Positions 37,456 through 45,462 of a stretch of 64,000 bases of DNA are shown here, piece by piece. The DNA is taken from positions 10,511,381 through 10,575,380 of the forward strand of contig CP036432.1 in NCBI GenBank assembly GCA_007753675.1, in the 5' to 3' direction. The notes under the pieces were generated by a model. That model worked only from the letters and a program-made list of their open reading frames with translations, had not been told where the DNA came from and did not search any database. The stretch is from Stieleria magnilauensis. GTDB lineage: Bacteria; Planctomycetota; Planctomycetia; Pirellulales; Pirellulaceae. Each line of letters starts with the position of its first letter. Position 1 is the first letter of the stretch. Made by a program: the position numbers and the translations under genes.

Positions 37456-37773
37456 CTACGACGCGTCTTGCTTGTCGATCACGTCTTCGACCCAGGACTT
37501 GGCTCGCATCATGGTGGGGAATCCGATCGTCGGGGCGGAGACGACGGCGACGTGCCGCAGGTCATCGGGCGTGCAACCGGCTTCGAGTGCTTTGCGGCAG
37601 TGCGAATGGGCGGCACCTTCCAGTCCGGCGCCCAACGAGATCGCCAGCTTGACCAGTGCGACTTCGCGGGCCGACAGCGGTCCGGCTTCTTTGGCGGCCT
37701 TCCCGAATGCCTCGTAGGATTGCATCAGGTCGGGATAGTCCGAGTGCATTTTCTTGTAGGGTTTCGGAATCAT
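37456..37773 (-). CDS. Carboxymuconolactone decarboxylase (CMD/AhpD-like) family protein
   Basis: The true gene is the last 105 residues of a longer frame; ATG at 37773 overlaps the stop of the cobA-hemD gene (ATGA). The protein is all helical: SYEAFGKAAKEAGPLSAREVALVKLAISLG, then EGAAHSHCRKALEAGCTPDDLRHVAVVS, which is the CMD core. The AhpD CxxC pair is missing (the aligned region reads HSHC), so it should not be a disulfide reductase of the AhpD sort. It is coupled to a siroheme-pathway gene without an obvious reason. Confidence 0.85.
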   Translation of the reverse strand: MIPKPYKKMHSDYPDLMQSYEAFGKAAKEAGPLSAREVALVKLAISLGAGLEGAAHSHCRKALEAGCTPDDLRHVAVVSAPTIGFPTMMRAKSWVEDVIDKQDAS

Positions 37774-39263
37774 GATTGTTGAACGATCTCGTGGAGGAGG
37801 GCTTCGATGGTAAAGGGATTCGCGACGGCGTGAACGGTCAGCCCCCGTTCTTCCAAGGCGGCGGCTGTGACGGGCGAGATCGCGGCGAGTCGGACGTGTT
37901 TCAACCGGTCGCCGTATAAACGAGACAGGTTGATTGCCGTCGCGCTGCTGGTGACGGTGACCCAATCGATCTTTCCATCGTCCATCGCCTCGATGATCGA
38001 CGGATCGGCGGAGTCGACGTCGACATTTTGATAGGCGACGACTTCGTGCACCTCGGCCCCGGCGTCTTTCAGTTTGCTCGGCAATTCGTCGCTTCCACGG
38101 CTGGCGCGGATGATCGTGATCGATTGACCCGCCGCCGAGGATTGCAACTGGTCCACCAGGGACGTGGCGCGGTAGTCTTCCGGTAGGATATCGGTGCGGA
38201 TGCCCTGTTCCAACAATTTCAGCTGAGTCTTTTTGCCGATCGCGGCGACGGAGATGCCGGCCAGCCGGCGGGAGTCGTATCGCAATTCGTGCAGACGGCG
38301 AAAGTAATGTTCCACGCCATTGGCACTGCAAAAGATCAGTTGGTCTGTGTCGTCGAGGTTTTCGATCGATCGGTCCAGCGCGGTGAAGTCATCGATCGGT
38401 TTGACGGCGATCGCGGGGGCGATCAGGGGATAGCCGCCCAAGTCACGGATCGCGTCGGCCAGCACGTCGGCTTGATCGGCCGGCCGGGTGACCAGAATGG
38501 TTTGACCGTGCAGCGGCCGATGCTGGACCCATCGCATCGAATCGGCCAGCGTCGTGACGGCACCGACGATCGCAATCACCGGCGGGCGAAAGTTGCTGGC
38601 GGGGGTGAGCCGCTGGGCGACTTCATCGAGCCGGCAGTGGAGCGTGGTTTGATCGGGCAAACTGCAGCGTCGGACGAGGGCGGTCGGGGTCGCGGGGTCT
38701 TTGCCGGCGCTGATCAACGCGTCGGTCCAAACCTTCGCCGTCGTCACGCCCATGTAGATCACCAAGGTGCCGGGAAATCGAGCCAAGGCGTCCCAATCCA
38801 ACGCCGATTCGCTCTTTCCCGGTTGTTCGTGACCGGTGACCAAGGCGACGGCGGAGGCCAATTTTCGGTCGGTGATCGGGATGCCGGCGTAGGATCCGGC
38901 GGCCAGCGCGGCGGTGATGCCGGGGACGATTTCGAAGGGGATCCCGGCCTGATTCAAGGCGTCGACCTCTTCGGAGGTGCGGGCAAACACGGCCGGATCG
39001 CCGCCTTTGAGTCGAGCGACGGACTTTCCCAAGGCCGCGTGGCGGAGCATTTCCTGGATGATCTCGTCTTGCCGCCAAATCCGCGTTTGCCCGTGTTTTC
39101 CCACGCAAATGTGCTCGGCGGCAGGCGCCAGGGCCAAAATTTCGGCGTTGCTCAAGCCATCGTAGAGCACGACGTCGGCCCCCCGCAGACAGCGAGCCCC
39201 CCGGAGGGTCAGCAGTTCGGGGTCCCCCGGACCGGCACCGATCAGATAAACAATTGGTTTCAT
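37770..39263 (-). CDS. cobA-hemD: Uroporphyrinogen-III methyltransferase and uroporphyrinogen-III synthase fusion
   Basis: Residues 1-240 are the SAM-dependent methyltransferase of the siroheme/cobalamin branch: YLIGAGPGDPELLTLRG, VLYDGL, GDPAVFARTSEEVDAL, VPGITAALAAGSYAGIPITDR and YMGV are intact. Residues about 250-497 are HemD, which closes the ring of uroporphyrinogen III, with ILVTRPADQADVLADAIRDLGG and the late DWVTVTSSATAINL. This fused order is common in several phyla. The ATG at 39263 is chosen over upstream starts because it begins directly with the family N-terminus KPIVYLIGAGPG. It is coupled to the CMD gene. Confidence 0.93.
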   Translation of the reverse strand: MKPIVYLIGAGPGDPELLTLRGARCLRGADVVLYDGLSNAEILALAPAAEHICVGKHGQTRIWRQDEIIQEMLRHAALGKSVARLKGGDPAVFARTSEEVDALNQAGIPFEIVPGITAALAAGSYAGIPITDRKLASAVALVTGHEQPGKSESALDWDALARFPGTLVIYMGVTTAKVWTDALISAGKDPATPTALVRRCSLPDQTTLHCRLDEVAQRLTPASNFRPPVIAIVGAVTTLADSMRWVQHRPLHGQTILVTRPADQADVLADAIRDLGGYPLIAPAIAVKPIDDFTALDRSIENLDDTDQLIFCSANGVEHYFRRLHELRYDSRRLAGISVAAIGKKTQLKLLEQGIRTDILPEDYRATSLVDQLQSSAAGQSITIIRASRGSDELPSKLKDAGAEVHEVVAYQNVDVDSADPSIIEAMDDGKIDWVTVTSSATAINLSRLYGDRLKHVRLAAISPVTAAALEERGLTVHAVANPFTIEALLHEIVQQS

Positions 39264-39510
39264 GGGGATAATTGAGCGTAATGGGCAGGTTTTTCGTAGT
39301 CCTGGACCGCCATGATCGGGCGACAAAACAGAGTTCCAAGTTGACTCTGGACAGCAAGACCAAGCATCGCCATACTACGCGGCCCTCAAATAGGGCGAAA
39401 TCAAGCCCATGGGCGGCGAGTGCGCCAACTGTCAGCCAAGAAGTACGAACTGGACTCTCGGCCGATCGTCCCCTGCTACGAACATTTTCCGGCAACCATT
39501 ACGTAACGAA

Positions 39511-39774
39511 ATGCCAAACACAGCGAGTGCCAAGAAACGGCTCCGTCAAAACGACAAGCGACGCCAACACAATCGTACCCTCCGCAGCCGCATGCGCACG
39601 CAACTTCGCCGCGTCCGCGAAGCCGTCGCCGCGGGCGACAGCGAAACGGCTCAATCGGAGCTTCGCATCGCCACCAAGCGACTCGATCAAGCCGCTGCGA
39701 AGAACTTGATTCACAAGAACGCAGCCGCTCGCAGCAAGAGCCGGCTGAGCAAGCTGGTCAAGTCGGTCGCGTAG
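39511..39774 (+). CDS. rpsT: Ribosomal protein S20
   Basis: The 87-residue, highly basic protein binds 16S rRNA in the 30S subunit body. It begins [21 protein letters not shown] and ends [17 protein letters not shown], the standard S20 layout of three long helices with the [14 protein letters not shown] signature. The ATG at 39511 is preceded by a 34-codon open extension that is not part of the family. It is monocistronic, followed by a direct repeat. Confidence 0.97.
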   Translation: MPNTASAKKRLRQNDKRRQHNRTLRSRMRTQLRRVREAVAAGDSETAQSELRIATKRLDQAAAKNLIHKNAAARSKSRLSKLVKSVA

Positions 39775-39779
39775 CGATC

Positions 39780-39915
39780 GGTCAGGCACAGTTTGGGCTG
39801 CGACTGGCGTCGCAGGGGTCGCAAGCTGGAAGCGTACGCCACCACTGCAGTGGTCAGGCACAGCCAAGGCTGCGACTGGCGTCGCGGGGGGTCGCAAGCT
39901 GGAAGCTTACGCCAC
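39780..39915. repeat. Two direct copies of a 64-bp repeat
   Basis: Copies at 39780-39843 and 39852-39915 share GGTCAGGCACAG, CTGCGACTGGCGTCGC and GGTCGCAAGCTGGAAGC-TACGCCAC. They are separated by a CCACTGCAGTGG palindrome. The final segment TCGCAAGCTGGAAGCGTACG also occurs at 61237-61262 in a coding position. They lie between the convergent rpsT and helicase genes. Confidence 0.85.
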
Positions 39916-42041
39916 TAGCGCTTTCGGGGCACTTTGGAGACGAAGTGCACCGGTTGTTCGGGCAACGATTCGAGGAACAGCTTGCCGTAGCGCTTGGTGC
40001 AAACGCGGGGGTCGAGCACGACCACCATGCCGCGATCGGATCGGGTGCGGATCAAGCGACCGACACCCTGGCGGAATTTGATCGCGGCTTCGGGCAACTG
40101 ATAGTCCGTGAAGGGATTGCCGCCGCTTTTTCGAATCGCATCGAGCCGGGCTTCGAGCAACGGATGGTCGGGAACAGCAAACGGCAATTTGGTGATGATC
40201 ACGTTGGTCAACGCATCACCAGGAACATCCACGCCCTGCCAGAAACTATCGGTGCCGAACAGCACGCCGGGGCTCTTCTTGAACGCGTCGACCATCTGCG
40301 ATCGACTTTGATCGCCGCCTTGCGTGTACAGCGACAGATTCTTCGACGCCAACCAACTGCTCAACCGGCTGGCGCATTGCTTGAGCAACCCGTAGCTGGT
40401 GAACAACACGAACGCTCGGCCGCCGGAATGTTCCACGAACCGTTTGATCTGGTCCGGCAACGCACGCTCAAACGCGTCTCGCTCTTTGGACGGATCGGGT
40501 AGATCACGGACGACGACGATCTGTGATTGTTTGGAATAATCAAAGGGGCTGCCGACGCGGACCGACATTCCACCGGTGAGCCCCACGCGGGAGCGAAAGA
40601 ATTTGAACTTGTCGTCGTTGCCCGATGCGATCGTCGCACTGGTCATCACGACGCTGCGGATCATCTTGCTTTGGAACAGACACTCGCGCAATGCCGAGCC
40701 CACGTCGATCGGTGACGAAGAGAGCTGCACCCGGTCCATGCCGCTCCGGGTCGGGGTGGCTTCGACCCAGAAAACGGTGTCCTCGTCTTCCTGCTTCAGC
40801 CAACGGTCCAGCGAAGAACTGAGCAACATCAGACGGTCGTGCGAGGATTCAAAATCCATTCGATCCGACTCTTCTTTCTGTCCCTGAGCCTGGGTCAAAA
40901 GTTTCAACGCCAGCTCCTTCATCGGCTTGGAAAGTGAGTTGCTGACCACGTCGGGTGCGGCGACGCGACCGTTGCCGGGCGCGTGATCGCGTTTCCAATC
41001 CAGGATGTCGGCAAAGAACGTGCTGTGGGCAAAACGCAACCGGTCGACTTCTTGTTGCAGCCCGCGCAGGTCTTTCTCGACCAACAATCCTTTCTGTTTG
41101 CGGTCGTTGTACAGCCGATCAAACAGGAACGTGAATTGCCCGCTGGTCAACCGCAGCCCCAGGTGTTCGCCCGCGACGGCTTCGGCGGTGTGGCATTCGT
41201 CCAAAATCACCGCGTCGTAGTCGGGCAGCAACGCCACGCCTTCGTTGCGGAGGGCCAGGTCACTGAAGAACAACGCGTGATTGACGATCAACAACTGCGC
41301 GTTGGTGGCTCGGCGACGGGCCCGAAAGTAGAAACAGTCTTTGAAGTGGTCGCACTTCTTTCGCAGACAATTGCCGGTGTCACTGACGATCTCATCCCAG
41401 ACTTCGCGATCGGGTTTAAAGGGCATCGACGCCAAACTGCCGTCATTCGAATCGGCCGCCCATTTCTGGGTGTGACGAAGCTGTTGATACTGGATGTCCG
41501 ACCCCAGCAGCGAAGTCATCTTGCCCAGCGTGCGCTCCAGCCGTCGCTTGGACAGATAGTTGCTCCGACCCTTGACCAGCACGCTGGAAAACTCTCGCGG
41601 GATGACGCTATTGAGCAACGGGACGTCTTTGGCAATCAGTTGCTCTTGCAGACTGATCGTGTGAGTCGAAATCAAGACGCGGGGGCGGCGCGTTTTTTCG
41701 TCGGAGGTCTTGATGATCGGCTCGCCGGTCGCGTGCAACACGGCCGGCACCAGGTAGGCAAAGCTCTTTCCGGTGCCCGTTCCCGCCTCGGCCACCAAGT
41801 GCTGACCCGTTTGAAGTGCCTTGGCGACGGCGTTGGCCATCTGCAACTGCTGCTCACGGGGCTCGTAGTTCGGCATCCGGGCCGCGATACGCCCCTGGGC
41901 GCCGAGAATCGCATCGACAGTCAGTTCGTCTTCGGTCAATCGAGGGGCACGTGAGTGGGGCAAGGGGTCGGGTGACTTTACCCAACTAACATACGGGCGA
42001 AGATCAGAGAGCGGAACTCGTCCGCATCGAGATCCGATCAC
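39915..42041 (-). CDS. dinG: DinG-family ATP-dependent helicase
   Basis: The 708-residue product is a superfamily 2 helicase of the XPD/DinG type that unwinds DNA 5' to 3'. Walker A EAGTGTGKS (K92), TSTHTISLQEQL-like motif Ia, the iron-sulfur cysteines in NCLRKKCDHFKDCFYF with a fourth nearby, the DEAH box VILDECHTAEA, and the C-terminal VLFGTDSFWQGVDVPG and QGVGRLIRTRSDRG are visible. There is no N-terminal exonuclease domain. The only good early start is the GTG at 42041. Divergent from recA, which suits a DNA-repair role. Confidence 0.9.
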   Translation of the reverse strand: MIGSRCGRVPLSDLRPYVSWVKSPDPLPHSRAPRLTEDELTVDAILGAQGRIAARMPNYEPREQQLQMANAVAKALQTGQHLVAEAGTGTGKSFAYLVPAVLHATGEPIIKTSDEKTRRPRVLISTHTISLQEQLIAKDVPLLNSVIPREFSSVLVKGRSNYLSKRRLERTLGKMTSLLGSDIQYQQLRHTQKWAADSNDGSLASMPFKPDREVWDEIVSDTGNCLRKKCDHFKDCFYFRARRRATNAQLLIVNHALFFSDLALRNEGVALLPDYDAVILDECHTAEAVAGEHLGLRLTSGQFTFLFDRLYNDRKQKGLLVEKDLRGLQQEVDRLRFAHSTFFADILDWKRDHAPGNGRVAAPDVVSNSLSKPMKELALKLLTQAQGQKEESDRMDFESSHDRLMLLSSSLDRWLKQEDEDTVFWVEATPTRSGMDRVQLSSSPIDVGSALRECLFQSKMIRSVVMTSATIASGNDDKFKFFRSRVGLTGGMSVRVGSPFDYSKQSQIVVVRDLPDPSKERDAFERALPDQIKRFVEHSGGRAFVLFTSYGLLKQCASRLSSWLASKNLSLYTQGGDQSRSQMVDAFKKSPGVLFGTDSFWQGVDVPGDALTNVIITKLPFAVPDHPLLEARLDAIRKSGGNPFTDYQLPEAAIKFRQGVGRLIRTRSDRGMVVVLDPRVCTKRYGKLFLESLPEQPVHFVSKVPRKR

Positions 42042-42385
42042 CGAGTCGATCCCACCGCGCTGTCACCCGGCCCACCGCCCTGCCACCCGGACCCCCGTTT
42101 GCTAGCAAACTGAGCGGACAGGGGGTTCTGTGCGGGGGCGTACACTGAATCGATCCGCGGAAGATTTCGGCGGACCGATGCGAATGACCAGAGGTGTCTT
42201 TGCGGCGACGATAAATCAGATGTCACCGACGGGTTTTCCACGTCGGTTTGGTTGTGACAGGCGGCGCCCGCGGTTAAGTTTCTGGTGGCGTCGCGAACCG
42301 CTCCGGGGGGTCCGGTCGAGCGGAGTGGCGTGTGGGCTTTTCCACTCGTCGGACTTTTCCACTCTGGAATCAGAAGGAATTAAAC
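42042..42385. other. Intergenic region between divergent dinG-family gene and recA
   Basis: A 344-bp gap without a gene. It contains a near repeat of CTTTTCCACTC at 42338 and 42354 just upstream of recA, and the recA ribosome-binding site AGAAGGA at 42372. I see no canonical SOS box of the GAAC- or CTGT-type. Confidence 0.5.
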
Positions 42386-43507
42386 ATGGCAAAGAAGAAA
42401 GCAGCTGCAAAGGGTCCCAAGGTGGATCCGAATTTGAAAGCCGTTTTGGAGCGCGAGCCGGGCTTGGCGACGACCCTGCAGCAGATCGAAAAATCGTTCG
42501 GCGAAGGATCGATCATGCCGCTCGGTGCGTCGACGCATTTGGACATCGAAGGCATTCCGACGGGCAGTTTGTCGCTGGACATGGCACTCGGCGGACAGGG
42601 GATTCCACGGGGCCGGATCATCGAGATTTTCGGTCCGGAATCCAGTGGTAAGACGACGTTGGCGCTGCATGTGTGTGCCGAGGCGCAAAAGCAAGGCGGG
42701 ATCGCGGCGATCATCGACGCCGAGCACGCGTTTGACCCGAGTTGGGCGAAGAAGCTGGGTGTCGAATTGGACACGCTGTTGGTCAGCCAGCCGGGCAGTG
42801 GCGAAGAAGCGATGCAGATTTGCGAAATGCTGGTCAAGAGCAACGCGGTCGACACCATCGTGATCGACTCGGTCGCGGCCCTGGTTCCCAAGAAAGAACT
42901 GGAGGGGGAGATCGGTGACAGCCACGTCGGTTTGCAGGCTCGATTGATGAGTCAAGCGATGCGAAAGCTGACCGGTGCGATTGCCAAGAGCAAGTGCGCG
43001 GTGATCTTCATCAACCAGATTCGGGAAAAGGTCGGCGTGATGTTCGGCAGCCCCGAGACGACGCCGGGCGGACGGGCGCTGAAGTTCTACAGTTCTTGCC
43101 GGATCGACGTCCGTCGCATCGGTGCACTGAAAGACGGCGAGGAGCAAGTCGGCCAGCGGGTCAAAGCCAAGATCGTCAAGAACAAGGTCGCACCTCCGTT
43201 CCGTATCGCTGAATTCGACATGATGCACAACAACGGCATCAGCTACGAAGGCGACTTGTTGGATCTGGGAACGACCCACAAGGTCGTCAACCGCAGCGGT
43301 GCTTGGTTCAAGTACGGTGAAACGTACCTGGGTCAGGGCAAGGAGAAGGCACGCAACTTCTTGATCGAGAACACCGACGTGGCGGAGGAGATCAAGCAGA
43401 AGGTGATGCAAGCTGGCGGATTCGGTCCGCCGGTGGACGAAGCGCCGATGATCGACGACGCCTCTGAACTGGACGTCGAAGCCGGCGAAGAAGTCGCCAA
43501 TTCGTAG
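42386..43507 (+). CDS. recA: Recombinase RecA
   Basis: RecA forms ATP-dependent filaments on single-stranded DNA for recombination and SOS induction. The 373-residue protein has GPESSGKT (83-90), the Walker B and DNA-binding loops ([18 protein letters not shown]), [16 protein letters not shown], and [22 protein letters not shown], all canonical. The N-terminus [10 protein letters not shown] is Lys-rich and the C-terminus acidic, as usual. The ATG at 42386 is supported by an AGAAGGA ribosome-binding site; an upstream frame to 42332 has none. A hairpin follows at 43607. Confidence 0.98.
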   Translation: MAKKKAAAKGPKVDPNLKAVLEREPGLATTLQQIEKSFGEGSIMPLGASTHLDIEGIPTGSLSLDMALGGQGIPRGRIIEIFGPESSGKTTLALHVCAEAQKQGGIAAIIDAEHAFDPSWAKKLGVELDTLLVSQPGSGEEAMQICEMLVKSNAVDTIVIDSVAALVPKKELEGEIGDSHVGLQARLMSQAMRKLTGAIAKSKCAVIFINQIREKVGVMFGSPETTPGGRALKFYSSCRIDVRRIGALKDGEEQVGQRVKAKIVKNKVAPPFRIAEFDMMHNNGISYEGDLLDLGTTHKVVNRSGAWFKYGETYLGQGKEKARNFLIENTDVAEEIKQKVMQAGGFGPPVDEAPMIDDASELDVEAGEEVANS

Positions 43508-43606
43508 CGCTCGAATCTTGTGATTCGGTTGCAATCCCCGTGGGAGAGGCTTCCAGAGCGTCAAATCGGTCAGCGACGAGCCTGAGACGCGTCAAGTTAA
43601 GAGGTA

Positions 43607-43628
43607 ACCCTCCCGTGTGCGGGAGGGT
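43607..43628 (+). terminator. Hairpin after recA
   Basis: ACCCTCCCG and CGGGAGGGT form a perfect 9-bp stem with a four-base loop, 100 bp after recA. No T run follows, so it may be a repeat hairpin rather than a true terminator; its right arm merges into the inverted repeat that flanks the IS element. Confidence 0.45.
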
Positions 43629-45099
43629 CGAGCGCAGCGAGGGGCATAGGCATCAAGTTAAGGAATATTCGAGCAAGTTGGGATCGCGGAGCAATTCCGC
43701 AGTTCCCGGCTTTTTCCGCCTTTTTGTTCGCTTGCAGATCGGTAGGACTCGGTTTCGGATTTTTGCGAGATATTCGCAAAGTCTTGAATGCGATACGAGG
43801 CAACTGGCCAATTCATCCATCCAATTTGCAAGCCGCTTAGCTATCTTTGCGAAGCTTAGCGATGAATTCTCGAACCAGCCCGCCAGTATGACCAACCACT
43901 GCTGGAGAAGTGCACCACAGAGGCGGACCCAAAACCGGGCCATCGAAATGGTGTCCGTGCGCCCATCCATCAGATCGATCTGGCAGTACGTTTTCCATCG
44001 CTTGAAGAGCAATTCAATTTGCCAGCGGCTGCGGTACAAAACGATCGCCTCTTGGACGCTCAATTGCTCTACTGCAAGATTGGTGGCTAAAAAGTTCCAG
44101 TCGCAAGCCGCCAAGCGGTCCTGACTCGGTGTACGGCCCTTCTTTTTCGCCCGTTTGCGAACTTCCCTGCGACGTTTCGCGGCGATTGCCTTGGGGATTC
44201 GCCATGCGATCAATCGGCAGTCCAGCGGAGTGCCTTGGCCGACTGTGACGTCGCAGTCGATCAGTGAGTCATTTTGTCGGCTCAGCCAAGCAACTAGCCC
44301 TTCGGAGTGATCGTCCACCTTGATTTTCACGTTGTAAAGCAATCGCGTCAGGAAAAAGGCTCCCCACGCTGCATAACACGAAAGGACGGCGGATGAGAAA
44401 TAGCCGAGGTCAGCGATTCGAAGTGAGCCTTTCTGGAGTGGCACGACTTGACGGTTTGTTGCCTGATCGGGCGACTTCCCTGGTTCGAGTTGAATGCACT
44501 GCAACTCCCCATTGGCCAGGTCAAGTTCGGTTTGAAGCTTCACTGCAGCGGTATTGTGCTCCCCTACACCGCCACAACCTGCAAATTCTGCTGCCAAACT
44601 CGGCGGCAAGCTGATCACCGAACTGTCGATCAGCTTGACCGACGTAAATCGTTCCAAAAGCGGGGCGAGCTTCGACTCGGAGTGCATGACCTGCATACTC
44701 ATCTTGGCAAACAGCGAACGAAAGAAGGCGACCAATTGATCGCTATATCGTTGCTCAACGGCCTGGGGAGAAATCGTCAGCCCCACAGAAGCAGCCATGC
44801 TGGCAATGTCCTCCTCGTTGGCGGTCGGTTTGGCTAGCATGGCCAAAATGAACGACTTCGCGAGCGTTGAGGCATCAAACTTTCGTCGTCGTTTGATGAC
44901 CTTGGATTCGGCGGCAGATTGCTCGGCAAGTTCTCCGAAACTGGTCTGTAACAAAGTGGCCAATCGATCTATGGTCTTCACGGCGGAAACTCCTTCTTCC
45001 GAGGTTGTGGTGATAACTACCTCATGAAGGTTTTTCCGCTTTTTTTCTACCTCAATTCCTTAACTTGGTGCGTATGCCCCTCGCTTCGCTCGACCCTCC
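43622..45099 (-). mobile_element. IS4-family insertion sequence with inverted repeats
   Basis: The transposase gene is bounded by CATCAAGTTAAGGAAT (43651) and, inverted, CACCAAGTTAAGGAAT (45055-45070), with 15 of 16 bases matching. Identity continues outward: GGAGGGTCGAGCG, then a C/A difference, AGCGAGGGGCATA, giving 40-45 bp of near-identical ends. Whether the mobile unit ends at the inner or outer border is not clear, and I see no target duplication at either border. The outer part resembles the dispersed repeats at 37226 and 50284. Confidence 0.75.
43653..44981 (-). CDS. IS4-family DDE transposase
   Basis: The 442-residue protein catalyses cut-and-paste transposition. Catalytic aspartates are in LIDSSVISLP (about 118) and IADLGYFSS (about 192), and the glutamate is in the Y-R-E-K signature YRSRWQIELLFKRWK (about 322), diagnostic of the IS4 group. 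The N-terminal part is a helical DNA-binding region. The frame is intact, with no frameshift, so the element may be active. The stop lies within the terminal inverted repeat. The family match is by motif only; the exact IS name is not assigned. Confidence 0.92.
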   Translation of the reverse strand: MKTIDRLATLLQTSFGELAEQSAAESKVIKRRRKFDASTLAKSFILAMLAKPTANEEDIASMAASVGLTISPQAVEQRYSDQLVAFFRSLFAKMSMQVMHSESKLAPLLERFTSVKLIDSSVISLPPSLAAEFAGCGGVGEHNTAAVKLQTELDLANGELQCIQLEPGKSPDQATNRQVVPLQKGSLRIADLGYFSSAVLSCYAAWGAFFLTRLLYNVKIKVDDHSEGLVAWLSRQNDSLIDCDVTVGQGTPLDCRLIAWRIPKAIAAKRRREVRKRAKKKGRTPSQDRLAACDWNFLATNLAVEQLSVQEAIVLYRSRWQIELLFKRWKTYCQIDLMDGRTDTISMARFWVRLCGALLQQWLVILAGWFENSSLSFAKIAKRLANWMDELASCLVSHSRLCEYLAKIRNRVLPICKRTKRRKKPGTAELLRDPNLLEYSLT

Positions 45100-45106
45100 T
45101 GCCAGG

Positions 45107-45214
45107 CATTGGTATCTACACAAGTCACCTTTTGCCCAAAGGGCATGCATATCCATAGCCTGGGGCAAGCAAACCGAGCATTTGCGAGGGTTGCGCCGCC
45201 CCAGGAACCGCATC
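45107..45214. repeat. 108-bp repeat, inverted partner at 50171-50278
   Basis: CATTGGTATCTACACAAGT through CCAGGAACCGCATC matches the reverse complement of 50171-50278 with only a few differences over 108 bp. Together they bracket the beta-helix and GH105 genes. A third fragment (GGCAGGCATTGGTATCTACA) is direct, at 49973. Further repeat elements (CCTGGAAGGCCGACACAG and its inverted partner) occupy 45270-45410, so 45100-45462 has no gene. Confidence 0.88.
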
Positions 45215-45462
45215 AGTATGCAAAGCCCAGCGGGCTGACAGAGTGTTTGCCGGGCCCGTCAGGGCCCAGATTCCAATGCAATTTCGCCGCAGGCCTGGAA
45301 GGCCGACACAGTAATCGCGGGGTCGAGACCGCCGCATGGACTGTGTCGCCCTTCCAGGGCTGGAGTGGTGGAGGCGACATTCAACCGGCGGTTCACACCG
45401 CCGGCAAACACTGTGCCTGCCCTCCGGGCATCACCTACGACTTGATGCAGACACGCACAAAC

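Noticed and set aside
42042-42385. SOS (LexA) box between the helicase gene and recA
   Set aside because: I find no CTGT-N8-ACAG or GAAC-N4-GTTC match by eye; the repeated CTTTTCCACTC is not a known box.
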